A DNA stretch of 64,000 nucleotides from Saprospiraceae bacterium (GCA_026982695.1 JALSGS010000045.1:124001-188000); one strand, 5' to 3'; positions 54,126-63,995 are shown, counted from the stretch's first letter. The notes: generated from the letters alone by a model not told the origin. Translations and numbers: made by a program.

Positions 54126-54142
54126 GTACAGGGGGCCTGTAC
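54126..54142. repeat. Inverted repeat GTACAGG-GGG-CCTGTAC
   Basis: A perfect 7-bp stem with a 3-nt loop. It shares its arms with the palindrome at 17005-17018 and lies just downstream of the exonuclease-like gene. Confidence 0.4.
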
Positions 54143-54167
54143 TTTCTGTTTCTAATACTTCTACTGA

Positions 54168-54929
54168 TTATTCTTGCTCATCTTCTGAGTGAGAAGACTG
54201 CTCAGTAGCCTTAGCGGCTTGAAGCTTGTTAAGCAGCAATGCGGCCTTCATCAAAAAATCATCGTGATGCTCCCGATACTCATTGTGCACCATCAGTAAA
54301 CGCGCTGCATCGTATGGTGCCGACATAGGGCGTAACTGCTTGGCAGCAATGGGATGCAGCCAATATTCCAAATTGTTGGAGCGCAGGTATGACCCATCGA
54401 TTCGGAAGTTAATGATTTTAGCCAGTTTGTTGAGAGAGAACAAGTAGTCCGTTTCTCGATTTAACTCCTTTTGCAAATCGATGATCTTCATTCGGCTGAA
54501 GTTCACGCCTGTACGCTCGCAAAGGAAGACATCGCGCCGCCCATCAAAGGTGATAAGCGTACGCACACCATACTTGCGGAAAGTATTGAGCAAAAACTTC
54601 TTTACTCGCCCCTGTGTAGGACGCAGTTTCTTAAAGTTATAGCGCAGGGCTCGTTCGTCGAGCTTGAAATCTTCAAGAAATGGCCGACGACGACCTGTGC
54701 GCATGTTCACTACTTCCCGCACGCGTTCTATGGTGTGCCCTAACTCATCAGTTTTTGACCACACACTGACGTAGTCAATATCTGTCTTGTTGATAAAGCT
54801 CTCGATAAAAATTTTTTTGGAATGGGGCTCAAAAACAAGTAAGGCTACTTCCGCAATGGCAAAAAAGTTTGGATACCCCCCATAAATGTTCCCGTACTTC
54901 AGTTCGAGAATAGCAAAGTTTCTGTCCAC
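54168..54929 (-). CDS. DEDD exonuclease-fold-like protein, catalytic residues degenerate
   Basis: The protein is 253 residues. The order of segments resembles the DEDDh 3'-5' exonuclease fold: FAILELKYGNIYGGYPNFFAIAEVALLVF where a D-x-E motif would be, LITFDGRRDVFL, IIDLQKEL, SLNKLAKI and PYDAARLLMVHNEY at the end. Glu and Lys replace the expected first acidic residues, so a nuclease activity is doubtful. It may be a binding protein derived from an exonuclease. The C-terminus is acidic (SSHSEDEQE). The assignment is by pattern and needs a profile search. Confidence 0.5.
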   Translation of the reverse strand: MDRNFAILELKYGNIYGGYPNFFAIAEVALLVFEPHSKKIFIESFINKTDIDYVSVWSKTDELGHTIERVREVVNMRTGRRRPFLEDFKLDERALRYNFKKLRPTQGRVKKFLLNTFRKYGVRTLITFDGRRDVFLCERTGVNFSRMKIIDLQKELNRETDYLFSLNKLAKIINFRIDGSYLRSNNLEYWLHPIAAKQLRPMSAPYDAARLLMVHNEYREHHDDFLMKAALLLNKLQAAKATEQSSHSEDEQE

Positions 54930-55153
54930 GTCCTTTTTAGTTTGGGTGATGCGTTGATTTTTCGCTAATTCTTTGTGTTATGACTTTTGAACCGCCAAAA
55001 TACACATTTTACACTTTTTCAACTGCTCCTACCTCCGCCTGACCCTACTACTTTATGCAGTCGGCTCACAGTTTTCGTGTCAAGTCCATACGCATGAGTG
55101 CTGTTTTGAGCTCATGCAAAATGTGCTTTTTCGCTCGAAGTGAATTTGTGCCC

Positions 55154-55161
55154 TACTTTTG
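55154..55161 (+). promoter_or_regulatory. Promoter -7 box TACTTTTG for tgt
   Basis: Exact TAnnTTTG, 64 nt before the tgt start. The leader of about 55 nt contains an out-of-frame ATG. Confidence 0.55.
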
Positions 55162-55225
55162 CGGCTCGACATGCACAACGGCAAAGGACCTTCACCTAAT
55201 AATTCGCGTGTAAAAACTGACGATC

Positions 55226-56356
55226 TTGAAATTCACCTTGCAAGCCACAGACCATGCCACACGTGCACGTGCTGGCTTGATCCAAACAGATCATGGCAGC
55301 ATCCAGACGCCTATTTTCATGCCTGTAGGCACAGCAGGCACTGTCAAGGCTGTACATCAGCACGAGCTGGCACAAGTCATAGGTGCACAGATTATTTTGG
55401 GCAATACCTACCATTTGTATCTACGCCCCGGTACTGAAGTGCTGCAAAAAGCTGGGGGACTACACCGCTTCATGAGCTGGTCGCGCCCAATTCTCACCGA
55501 CAGCGGTGGTTACCAAGTCTATTCACTCAGCCATCGACGAAAAATCACCGAAGAGGGCGTCACTTTCCAATCACATCTCGACGGCTCGCACCACTTCTTC
55601 CGACCAGAAGATGCTATCGAAATTCAACGACGCATTGGTGCCGACATTGTCATGGCCTTTGACGAATGTACGCCCTATCCCTGTGAGAAGGCTTATGCAA
55701 AAAAAAGCATGGAGCTGACACACCGATGGTTGGATCGTTGTTGTACCTACTTTGATCAAACGACAAGCCATTACGATTATCGCCAAACGCTCTTCCCCAT
55801 CGTACAGGGGTCGGTCTATCCCGAGTTACGCCGTCAATCAGCTGAGTACGTCACACAATTAGACCGAGATGGCTACGCAATCGGTGGCCTTTCCGTAGGT
55901 GAGCCTGCCGAATTGATGTATGAAATGACCGAACAAGTGTGCGCCGTTTTACCTGAGGATCGCCCACGCTACCTCATGGGCGTAGGCACTCCTGCCAATA
56001 TTTTGGAAAGCATTGCTTTAGGTGTAGACATGTTCGACTGTGTGTTGCCCACGCGCAATGCTCGCCATGGATTGCTCTACACCGCCCAAGGCATTATTAA
56101 CATCAAAAATCGCAAGTGGAAAAACGACTTTAGCCCTATCGACCCCTCAAGTCCCAGCCCGCTAAGCCAACAACACAGCAAGGCCTATCTGCGCCACTTA
56201 GTTCATAGCGGCGAGTGGTTAGGAGCCATGATTGCTTCGGTGCACAATCTCAGTTTTTTCCTCTGGCTGGTCAAAGAAGCACGTGCCCACATCCTGGCTG
56301 GCGACTTTTCCGTTTGGAAAAAGGAGATGCTCGAGCGCATACAGCGCCGGCTCTGA
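55226..56356 (+). CDS. tgt: Queuine tRNA-guanine transglycosylase
   Basis: The 376-residue enzyme swaps guanine-34 for preQ1 in queuosine tRNAs. It has TPIFMPVGTAGTVKAV, LTDSGGYQVYSL with Asp92, AFDECTPYP, GGLSVGEP, and GVDMFDCVLPTRNARHG with the nucleophile Asp. The start is TTG at 55226, fixed by alignment of MKFTLQAT with relatives. Where E. coli has the CxCxxC zinc site, this protein has PSPLSQQHSKAYLRHL, so that site is absent; I believe many Bacteroidota share this. lptG follows after 29 nt. Confidence 0.94.
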   Translation: MKFTLQATDHATRARAGLIQTDHGSIQTPIFMPVGTAGTVKAVHQHELAQVIGAQIILGNTYHLYLRPGTEVLQKAGGLHRFMSWSRPILTDSGGYQVYSLSHRRKITEEGVTFQSHLDGSHHFFRPEDAIEIQRRIGADIVMAFDECTPYPCEKAYAKKSMELTHRWLDRCCTYFDQTTSHYDYRQTLFPIVQGSVYPELRRQSAEYVTQLDRDGYAIGGLSVGEPAELMYEMTEQVCAVLPEDRPRYLMGVGTPANILESIALGVDMFDCVLPTRNARHGLLYTAQGIINIKNRKWKNDFSPIDPSSPSPLSQQHSKAYLRHLVHSGEWLGAMIASVHNLSFFLWLVKEARAHILAGDFSVWKKEMLERIQRRL

Positions 56357-56364
56357 TACTTTTG
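56357..56364 (+). promoter_or_regulatory. Promoter -7 box TACTTTTG for lptG
   Basis: Exact TAnnTTTG starting right after the tgt stop, 22 nt before the lptG ATG. lptG can therefore be expressed apart from tgt. Confidence 0.55.
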
Positions 56365-56385
56365 CTTATTTAGCGCTACACTGCC

Positions 56386-57474
56386 ATGCTAAAGATTCTG
56401 GACCGGTACATCATGCGCAAGTACGTGAGCACCTTTCTGTTCACTTGCCTGATTTTTTCACTCATTGCCGTAGTAATTGATTTTAGTGAAAAAGTAGAAG
56501 AGTTTATCGATGAACATCTGTCAGCTAAAGAAGTGATATTAGAATACTACATCAATTTTATCACTTACATCAATGGCGTGTTGTGGCCTCTTTTTGCACT
56601 TATTGCCGTAATATTTTTCACCTCTCGCTTGGCGTACAATTCAGAGATCATTGCCACACTGGCAGCTGGCATCAGCTTTCGGAGGCTAATGGTTCCCTAT
56701 GCACTTAGTGCAGCACTCATTGGGGGGCTCCACCTAATTGCCAACCATTATTTCATTCCTTTGGGCAACAAACACCGCGTGCCATTCGAGCATCAATACA
56801 TATGGAAAGAAAGCGATAGAGGCAAAACTCGTGACGTACACCTCTTCATCGCTCCTCAGACCAAGGTATACGTGCGCTACTATTCCAAACCCGACAGCGC
56901 AGCGCGCAACTTGCGCATCGAGCGTTTCGAAGAAGGTCAGTTAGTCGAACTGTTGCGTGCCGATCGGGCCGAATGGCAAGGCCCGCCTAACCGATGGAAG
57001 CTGCGCAACTACGAGATTCGTCGCTTTCGAGGACTACACGAACAGATTATCATTGGTCGCGGCCAAGAGATCGACACGGCATTCAATCTCACACCCCGAG
57101 ATTTCGTGTGGTTTGCTAATGAAAAGGAGATGCTCACCACACCTGAGCTCAAAGCACACATTGCACGGGAACAACAACGTGGTATAGTAAACACGCGTAT
57201 TTACGAGGTAGAATTGTACCGACGCACAGCTGATCCTTTCACCATTCTCATACTCACCTTCATAGGCATGCCACTTGCTGCGCGAAAAGTCAGAGGTGGT
57301 ATGGGTTTGCACTTAGCTTTGGGTGTAGGCATAGGTGCCATATTCATCTTTTTGTCGCGCTTTAGTATCACCTTTGCCATGAATGAATATTTACCTCCGC
57401 TTTTGGGCGTTTGGTTGCCCAATATCATCTTTGGTGCCATTGCTTTATATCTCATTAGCAAGGCACAAAAGTGA
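56386..57474 (+). CDS. LPS export ABC transporter permease LptF/LptG family
   Basis: A 362-residue inner-membrane permease: MLKILDRYIMRKYVSTFLF at the start, two N-terminal helices up to about residue 110, a periplasmic domain (about 130-255) and a final helical bundle (DPFTILILTFIGMPLAARK and on). The family (YjgP/YjgQ, PF03739) moves lipopolysaccharide from the inner membrane with LptB. Which of LptF or LptG it is cannot be decided here; the tgt neighbour is the common Bacteroidota arrangement. Confidence 0.92.
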   Translation: MLKILDRYIMRKYVSTFLFTCLIFSLIAVVIDFSEKVEEFIDEHLSAKEVILEYYINFITYINGVLWPLFALIAVIFFTSRLAYNSEIIATLAAGISFRRLMVPYALSAALIGGLHLIANHYFIPLGNKHRVPFEHQYIWKESDRGKTRDVHLFIAPQTKVYVRYYSKPDSAARNLRIERFEEGQLVELLRADRAEWQGPPNRWKLRNYEIRRFRGLHEQIIIGRGQEIDTAFNLTPRDFVWFANEKEMLTTPELKAHIAREQQRGIVNTRIYEVELYRRTADPFTILILTFIGMPLAARKVRGGMGLHLALGVGIGAIFIFLSRFSITFAMNEYLPPLLGVWLPNIIFGAIALYLISKAQK

Positions 57475-57495
57475 GCATATGAGCAATATGCGAAT

Positions 57496-58278
57496 TTAGC
57501 GCTGTCGCAAACGTGCATATACCTCACCCGATGGATCTGTCTCGGTATGCTCATCCAATATGTCGTAAATCTCATCGTAGCTCAACCAGCTCGTGCTGTT
57601 CAACTGTAGTGATTTTCCAAAACTCCAATTGTATTCATAATCTCCTAAATAGCGCAAAATTCGCAAGCACCGATCCCATACATAAGGTATGGCAGTGTGA
57701 TACTTAAAAGATAGCGCTTTTACAGCATGCGTCAGACCATGTAATACCTCGTGCTCCATGCCTTCTACATCAATTTTCACAAAAGTGGGCTTGCCATACA
57801 CCTTAATCAACTCGTCGAGTGTCACTGTCTTCACCTCAATCACTTGGTCCCATTCTACATCAATAGAGGCATGTTTGCGTATAAGAGCACGCCACGCTTC
57901 TGGAGCCATCGTGCTAAAGATAGGCTCCATACTGCTGATGTGAAGGTGAATACTTTTGTTGGATTCTGCGGCAGCAGCATATTGCATAGGTATTACGCGT
58001 CCGTCTAAGCCTATGTCATCCATTATTTCTTCGAAGAGTAGGGGGTTTGGCTCAAGTACTACAACCCTTTTAGCTCCTATCTCCAGCCACACTTTGGCGT
58101 GATGGCCCAAGTACGCACCAATGTCAAAACAAATATCGCCTGGTTGAATAAACTGGCTATAAAACCACTTGAGCTTGCGCTTCCTTCCTGGGCGATACAA
58201 GTAGAATCGAGAGCGCCATAGGCTCCATTTTTGTCTAAGCTTACGTTTCATCTTGTTGTCTTGTGCTACATTTTGCAT
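57496..58278 (-). CDS. FkbM family methyltransferase
   Basis: The protein is 260 residues from the ATG at 58278, with MKRKLRQKW nine codons later as an alternative start. It has the SAM-binding motif ICFDIGAYLGHHAKVWLEIGAKRVVVLEPNP and, further on, TFVKIDVEGMEHEVLHGL, the FkbM signature. These enzymes O-methylate sugars or secondary metabolites. The sulfotransferase gene ends 16 nt upstream, so the two are cotranscribed and may decorate the same surface glycan or lipid. Confidence 0.88.
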   Translation of the reverse strand: MQNVAQDNKMKRKLRQKWSLWRSRFYLYRPGRKRKLKWFYSQFIQPGDICFDIGAYLGHHAKVWLEIGAKRVVVLEPNPLLFEEIMDDIGLDGRVIPMQYAAAAESNKSIHLHISSMEPIFSTMAPEAWRALIRKHASIDVEWDQVIEVKTVTLDELIKVYGKPTFVKIDVEGMEHEVLHGLTHAVKALSFKYHTAIPYVWDRCLRILRYLGDYEYNWSFGKSLQLNSTSWLSYDEIYDILDEHTETDPSGEVYARLRQR

Positions 58279-58294
58279 GGGTCGGTTAAAACAG

Positions 58295-59131
58295 CTACCA
58301 AGGAAGTGGACGCTGCAGCAAAGCTGCAAGTGCCTCATTCCACGGCTTAAAAAATGCCCGCAGCATTTTGCCAATATCCCGAGGCACTTGTGCTTTTGGC
58401 GCTCGGTTATAGTGCCGCATTACGTATTTGGCATAGTTATAAGGGGCTAGGCCCAGATAGTCCAATACTTCAGAGAGCACGCGTTGAGCACGTAGTGGTT
58501 CAGCCAAATCTTCGGTAAACCACACGCGCAACCGCTCATGGCCAAAAGCTTCCAACCACGGTTTTAGATTGCGTGCGTAAAGTGAAGGTCCTAGTAATGG
58601 GCCTGGAGGTCCACCCGCACGTAGTTGCTGCAGCTCGCGCTCCACAGCCTCTTCGAAATCACCCAATTCAAACCCCAAAGGCCTACCCTCCCGCTGAAAG
58701 CGACGATACATCCGATAGTGCGAAAATGCACGTGCCACCGGCTCACGCAACAATACGATGAGCTTCACCTCGGGAAGAAAGGCCTGTACTACCTGAGGCG
58801 TTCCCATTTCCAACGTATTCGCACTGGCCTCACCCGTGATGTAGTGCTTACCGGGCTGTCGCACATAACACACCTCTTCCTCATAAAGCTGCCCGCGTTC
58901 ATCCAACTCGGGCCACTTCAACACTACAGGATCCGCCCCCTCTGCCGGTGGAAAAAGTGACACATATTCTTGCCAATGCTGCTCAATATACTCAAAAGAG
59001 TGACTGAAGAAATCAGGCTCTTTGAGCTTGCCGGGCAATACTTGCGGATGGGCCACCAAATAGCGAAATAGCGATGAAGTGCCGCACTTTCGCTCGCCTA
59101 TGATGAAAAAAGAAGGGAGGAGATACGCCAT
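58295..59131 (-). CDS. PAPS-dependent sulfotransferase
   Basis: The protein is 278 residues from MAYLLPSFFIIGERKCGTSSL; the motif at 11-21 is the 5'-phosphosulfate loop. LLREPVARAFSHYRMY is the 3'-phosphate site, both as in carbohydrate sulfotransferases (NDST-like). It moves sulfate from PAPS to a hydroxyl or amine of a glycan or lipid. No signal peptide is seen, so it is cytoplasmic. It is paired with a methyltransferase, which suggests modification of an exopolysaccharide or glycolipid. Confidence 0.88.
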   Translation of the reverse strand: MAYLLPSFFIIGERKCGTSSLFRYLVAHPQVLPGKLKEPDFFSHSFEYIEQHWQEYVSLFPPAEGADPVVLKWPELDERGQLYEEEVCYVRQPGKHYITGEASANTLEMGTPQVVQAFLPEVKLIVLLREPVARAFSHYRMYRRFQREGRPLGFELGDFEEAVERELQQLRAGGPPGPLLGPSLYARNLKPWLEAFGHERLRVWFTEDLAEPLRAQRVLSEVLDYLGLAPYNYAKYVMRHYNRAPKAQVPRDIGKMLRAFFKPWNEALAALLQRPLPW

Positions 59132-59305
59132 TGATGTTTGTGAGCAATCAATCACTTTGGGTTCACTGTCTTCGTGCGATTTTAAGCACCAAGATTGTCA
59201 AAGATGAAAAAATTATACTTACAACCAAATAACATCATACATCCGCCATCTATGAATCGATCACGGTTATGATATGAGGCACAATGTGGCCAATCTCTTC
59301 TGACA

Positions 59306-60274
59306 TCAATAAGCAAAAGCCCAAGCCCATCCCCTTAGCTGGTTGTTGCGCAAGCGATGAAAAAAGCCGGGTGCTTGTGCAAAAGGCACAATTTGTGGCA
59401 TGAGTTGATCCCACCAAGATTGTTGCAACAACTTCCACACAACTTCCATGCGTCGTGACAAGCTCCAGGCAGGAGGCAAAAAGGGGGGCAAGCGGCTCAC
59501 TTGAGAAGCAATTATGCGCTGACGCCCTACATGAAATCGCCCTCCCAGGTGCAGGGAAAGCCTGTCGGTACCGTACCAGCTCAACTCCACGACTGTGCCT
59601 TCATCCACAAGGCTGTCTAAAGCTTGTTGCAATCCTCTATCTGTAGCACTGGTGTGAAAAGCTACATCCATACGTGAGCGCCACTGAGCTGGCAAGACGG
59701 ATGCTACTTGGCAAAATGGCTGAGGCACGCGAGCTGTACGCTGCACATCAGGCTCCACTACATAGACTTCTACAGCAGGTATTTGAGTAAGCAGGCGCGT
59801 CAGCAACGCCCCAATCAGTCCATGCCCGACTACCAAGACACGCGCTCCAGGCCAGATACGCGCATCCCAAATGCCATTGAGCGCAGTCTCTACATTAGCA
59901 GCCAACGTAGCGCGAAGCGGTGGTACGTCTTCAGGCACCAATCGCACAGCCACTTCAGGGACGATGACAGCCTCCTGGTGCGGATGCATGATTTGTACTA
60001 TCCGACCGTGCCATCGATGACCGGGTTGCTCCACTCGGCCTACCCAAGAGTAGCCATAAGTACATGGAAAAGAAAAATCGCCCCGCATAAAAGGCACACG
60101 CATCTGATCGTGCAACTCGACAGGCACGCGCCCCTGAGCTACCAAGCGCTCAGTACCCGTACTGATCAGCGAAAACAACCCTTTTACATACACACCACCA
60201 GCACATGGCTCAATGGCTACAGGTGCCAAACGAGAGGTATCCGATGTACAATGCCACAGTGCCTGTACTTGCAT
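59306..60274 (-). CDS. MDR-family zinc-type dehydrogenase-like protein (BchC-like)
   Basis: The protein is 322 residues. The first half has LISTGTERLVAQGRVP and CTYGYSWVGRVEQPG, the second a Rossmann motif VLVVGHGLIGALLTRLL. This matches the MDR subgroup with BchC-like and polyol-dehydrogenase-like members that lack the structural zinc loop. With no bacteriochlorophyll genes nearby, that role is unlikely; oxidation of a sugar or polyol intermediate is a guess. It lies 22 nt downstream of ribA on the same strand. Confidence 0.75.
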   Translation of the reverse strand: MQVQALWHCTSDTSRLAPVAIEPCAGGVYVKGLFSLISTGTERLVAQGRVPVELHDQMRVPFMRGDFSFPCTYGYSWVGRVEQPGHRWHGRIVQIMHPHQEAVIVPEVAVRLVPEDVPPLRATLAANVETALNGIWDARIWPGARVLVVGHGLIGALLTRLLTQIPAVEVYVVEPDVQRTARVPQPFCQVASVLPAQWRSRMDVAFHTSATDRGLQQALDSLVDEGTVVELSWYGTDRLSLHLGGRFHVGRQRIIASQVSRLPPFLPPAWSLSRRMEVVWKLLQQSWWDQLMPQIVPFAQAPGFFHRLRNNQLRGWAWAFAY

Positions 60275-60296
60275 GGTAAATAGTAAGTCAACAAGC

Positions 60297-60878
60297 TCAG
60301 AACAGATGCCCCATCACTGTTTTCTTGGTGTGTAAGTAGAGTGCATTTTCCTTTTTGGCTGGCACAACGATGGGAATGCGCTTAACCACCTCGACGGGCG
60401 AGTGATCTAGCGCATCGATTTTATCGGGGTTATTAGTCAACAATTCTATCTGGCGAATCCCCAAATCTTCCAGTATTTGTACGGCAATTGCATATTGACG
60501 CGCATCGACCTGAAAGCCAAGATGCGTATTCGCTTCAACAGTATCGAAGCCCTGGTCCTGGAGCTGATAGGCTTTGAGCTTATTAGTCAAACCAATACCA
60601 CGCCCCTCTTGTCTCAGATAAATGAGTATCCCTCCCCGCTCGGCAGCCTGCTGCATCGCTATATCTAACTGTTCGCCACAATCGCAGCGCTTGGAACCAA
60701 ACAAGTCGCCCGTCATACATTCTGAATGGATGCGCACCAAGGTGGGTTGCTTATTCACGTCAAATTTTTCTGCTACAAGTGCCAAGTGGGGCATGGGGTT
60801 ATCCGCATTGTCGGCATAAGAGATCATTTCGAACATCCCCCAGCGCGTGGGTATTTTTGCGGAAGCTTGTCGTCGCAT
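60297..60878 (-). CDS. ribA: GTP cyclohydrolase II
   Basis: The 193-residue enzyme performs the first committed step of riboflavin synthesis, opening GTP to a pyrimidine product. It has zinc ligands Cys54, Cys65 and Cys67 (HSECMTGDLFGSKRCDCG), LRQEGRGIGLTNKLKAYQLQ and NTHLGFQVDARQY. It is a stand-alone RibA without a RibB domain. Length is normal. The MDR gene follows. Confidence 0.95.
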   Translation of the reverse strand: MRRQASAKIPTRWGMFEMISYADNADNPMPHLALVAEKFDVNKQPTLVRIHSECMTGDLFGSKRCDCGEQLDIAMQQAAERGGILIYLRQEGRGIGLTNKLKAYQLQDQGFDTVEANTHLGFQVDARQYAIAVQILEDLGIRQIELLTNNPDKIDALDHSPVEVVKRIPIVVPAKKENALYLHTKKTVMGHLF

Positions 60879-61192
60879 AGCTCATTAAGTCAAAGTAGTA
60901 GCAATCAGCGGTAAATATACGGCATAACTCGCCAGCCGCTTTGTGATGTTTGTGAAAACAATCGCAAGTGGGTTAGGTTCACTGCTTTGCCACCCAACAA
61001 CTGGTCATGCGAATTTACTATCTCATAATCTCATACCAATAAGCATTGCATGTGTACTTTTCGCCTATAATGATAGCTACAAGCGTGGCTGATCCGTAAA
61101 GTCAGCATAGTCGTTCGAAATAGCTAAAGTAAAACACTCATACACACACAATTGTGCTTCCTCTAAGCCTACATGCAATGCAGCAATGCACG
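60879..61192. other. Intergenic region between ribA and the decayed receptor
   Basis: About 310 bases with no coding sequence or clear promoter, next to the hairpin at 61193-61220. Nothing else was recognised. Confidence 0.45.
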
Positions 61193-61220
61193 GCACATCG
61201 CCCTAAAGGCAGCGATGTGC
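61193..61220. terminator. Hairpin downstream of the decayed TonB receptor
   Basis: A 9-bp stem GCACATCGC/GCGATGTGC with a 10-nt loop, about 60 nt past the receptor stop. There is no T-run, so the terminator call is weak. Confidence 0.4.
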
Positions 61221-61281
61221 TGTGCAAGTGAGGCCAGTTGTACCCGACTATACTTCTGTGCAAAGGAGCTCTTCGAACAAA

Positions 61282-63995
61282 TCAGTTTCCCACCCTATTT
61301 TCTGCTTTGAATCCCTTGTTTCGATTCAGACTAAACTTCCATGTGAAACGCGCCATGAGATAACGTGATAAGATACGCTGACTCACCGCCGTTTGCACAT
61401 AGCTCGATTCGCTAAAGGTGACAAAGGCAGGAGTATTTCTCAGATTAGTGCCCAGGAGGCTGAAAGACCACCTTCCCGATGGGCGCTAAGATAGCGATGC
61501 ATCCAGCTGTAGCCACTCACTGCGCACACCCAAGCGCGCTTGTGTGACAAACCACGACGGCGTGCACACCACCCAAATTTCCCGGCTAGGGCGAAAGTAC
61601 AGATCGGCAAAACTCATCACCGCCACAGAAGACCAAGTATCGGTGGAGGCATGACCTTCGGGTTGTAGATAGATTTGAGCTCTATCTACGCGCGTGCCGA
61701 TCATCACGTTGACTGGAAAATCGAAGGAAGTCCGTACGGAGGCTTTCACTCCCATCTGGAGCTGCCTCACATGGCGCACTACCTCATGGAAGCGTTCATC
61801 CGATTGATAAAAAATGCAAATGGCGTGATTTTCACAGTCATAAAAACCGACTCGAACAGATGTTCATAAGCAGTTTGAAGCTGAGCAGACAAAAGAGGCG
61901 TAGGCTGCTCAACCCAAGTATAGCCAATCATTTCCGAGCCGAGTCGAATTTGGGGCATCCATGCATTCCTTCCCCATTGCACCTGCACATTAGCCGATAG
62001 GGCACGCCAAGGTATCAGCCGGCTGCGTTGCCATTGTGTCCCCACTTCAAACTGATGGCGCACCAAGGGAGCAGCCAAGCCATAGGTGAGCTGACAGCGG
62101 CTAGTAAACCGCCAGCTGTCGAGCTGCATGAGTGGCGAAGGCACGCTTTTGCGAAAGCGCAACCACATCTCGACATTTGCTCCCACGCCGCCCTTTTTCA
62201 GACGAATGCCGCCATTGACATAGGGCAACTGCTGATCGATCAAAAACGCATTGTCTGCTCCTCTACCCAATCGGTAGTGGAGCCATCCCAGCTGGGCATC
62301 GCCCAACAATTGCCAATGGTGCCACATGCGCTGATGCTGGATATACACACCAGTTTCACGACTCGAAGTAGTGCGCAACACGTCCACTGACAGGGAAGTG
62401 TTGGGCGAAGAGAGCCACTGCAATAGTTGCCACTGGCCGTAGCGCTCCGTCCAGCTTAGTCCTGCAGCCAAGCTGCCTTTTTCCATTTTGCGCATATAGT
62501 GCTTCGACAGCCGCCAGCTAGTGTGATGCACCTGATCGTGCTGGCGCAAGCTCGCCCAGTATTGAGCGAGTAGCATTTCAAAGACTGGTGTTTCTAAATC
62601 CAATTTAAAAGACATGGTCTGCCGCGCCTCCAGGTATTCGGCCGAGAAGACAGAAGCACTGCGGCGCTCCCATTGGTGCGTCAGTGAAAAAAGGCCCATC
62701 ACATGGGTCCAATCGGGGTTAGTATAGCGCATTTCTCGAGCCTGCAACATTTGTTCGCCCATTTCAGCTCTGCGCGCATATTCCACACCCGTCTTGACCC
62801 ATGTGCGATCGGCGGCCAGGCCAGTAAGCCACCCCCAGGCACGCCCGCCTTGCAAGGACCGATTCTGTTTGATGGTATCTGTACGATTGAGCGAGTGCTC
62901 CGGCCCATACCACCAATCTTTAGTAGTGTATTGGTCGAACTGCTCGTGCGGCAAGACCCCACCGGCACGAAGGCGCCAGCTACTTCCTAAACGCCACGTA
63001 CCCACAGTAGACACTTCAGCCATCTTGTTGTATCGGGTGAGATCTATTTGCTGGGTTTCACTGACAAATTGGGCAAAGTGTATAACCTGGAGGCACCAAT
63101 GAGACAAGCGTAGGCGCTGCCAGGTCGGGCTGCTCCCCACCGGGCTTATAGCACAAGGTGGCAGGTCGCCCTATATTGGAGGCACTGACTGTAGCGATCT
63201 GTTTGACGCGCCCAAACAATGCGACCAAATGTAGCCGGCCGTCGTAGAAGCTCCTCGTGCCACCTCCTACATCCAGTTCGCCACTGAGGCTGCTTTAGCG
63301 ATCATTTTTCAAGTTGAGATTGACAGCTACCTCTTCCTTTTCGAATAGGCTCGTCAGTACGGGATTGTCGCCATAGTTGAACAATACCTGCACCGGTTCG
63401 AGCGCGTCAGCCGTATAAGGGTACGCATAATGAGCTGGTAGTTGCGGCCTGCGACATCTTCGCCATCGATGAGTAGCCGCTGTACGGGCATCCCATCACT
63501 TTGATATCGCCCTAGTTCGATACCTCAGACCCCGGCAGCTTGGCCAATACATCGCCTACAGTTACTTCCGTAGAGTCGATAAAGGGTGCCAGTTGATAAT
63601 TCAAGGTGTCGCCTCGCCGCCGAATGGGCTGTCGCGCCCGAATAGTCACCTCTTCGAGCTGGGTTTGCAATGGCTGCAACTCAATGCGGTATAGTGTGTC
63701 AGGACTCAGCGCGACAAGTGGGGAAAACAGGTAGGCATAGCCAAATGCCTGAATTACCAGTACATATCGCTCAGGATCCTGAGGAAAAGGGAGCTCAAAG
63801 TGTCCTTGCTCATCAGTGAAGGCATAATAGCGCACTGTACTATCAGGTAAACGCAATAGCGAAGCAGAAGTATAGGGCAATGGCTCACCCGTCACCTGAT
63901 CGAAAACCTCTGCCTGAAGGCGAGTATCCGACTGCGCCAAGGCCTCCCCACCATACATTGTCCAGCACAACACATAGTAAGGTTACTGCCCACAT
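61282..63995 (-). pseudogene. TonB-dependent receptor-like outer-membrane protein, decayed by several frameshifts and stops
   Basis: Pieces of one long receptor lie in changing minus-strand frames. The N-terminal carboxypeptidase-regulatory-like domain and plug start are at 63512-63973 (VFDQVTGEPLPYTSASLLRL, VTIRARQP). The plug continues in other frames (VAVNLNLKNDR followed directly by an in-frame TAA). The main barrel is at 61779-63140, a further barrel piece at 61486-61779, and the last strands at 61282-61480 (SQRILSRYLMARFTWKFSLN). At least four frame changes and one nonsense codon are needed, too many for a functional gene. A start at 63995 is possible but its signal peptide is also frame-shifted. 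Confidence 0.8.

Noticed and set aside
54930-55225. The 55159-55437 frame as an alternative protein in front of tgt
   Set aside because: It is an out-of-frame shadow of the tgt leader and 5' end; the tgt frame carries all family motifs.
59306-60274. Bacteriochlorophyllide dehydrogenase role for the BchC-like protein
   Set aside because: No other photosynthesis gene is in the window and the match is only at subgroup level.
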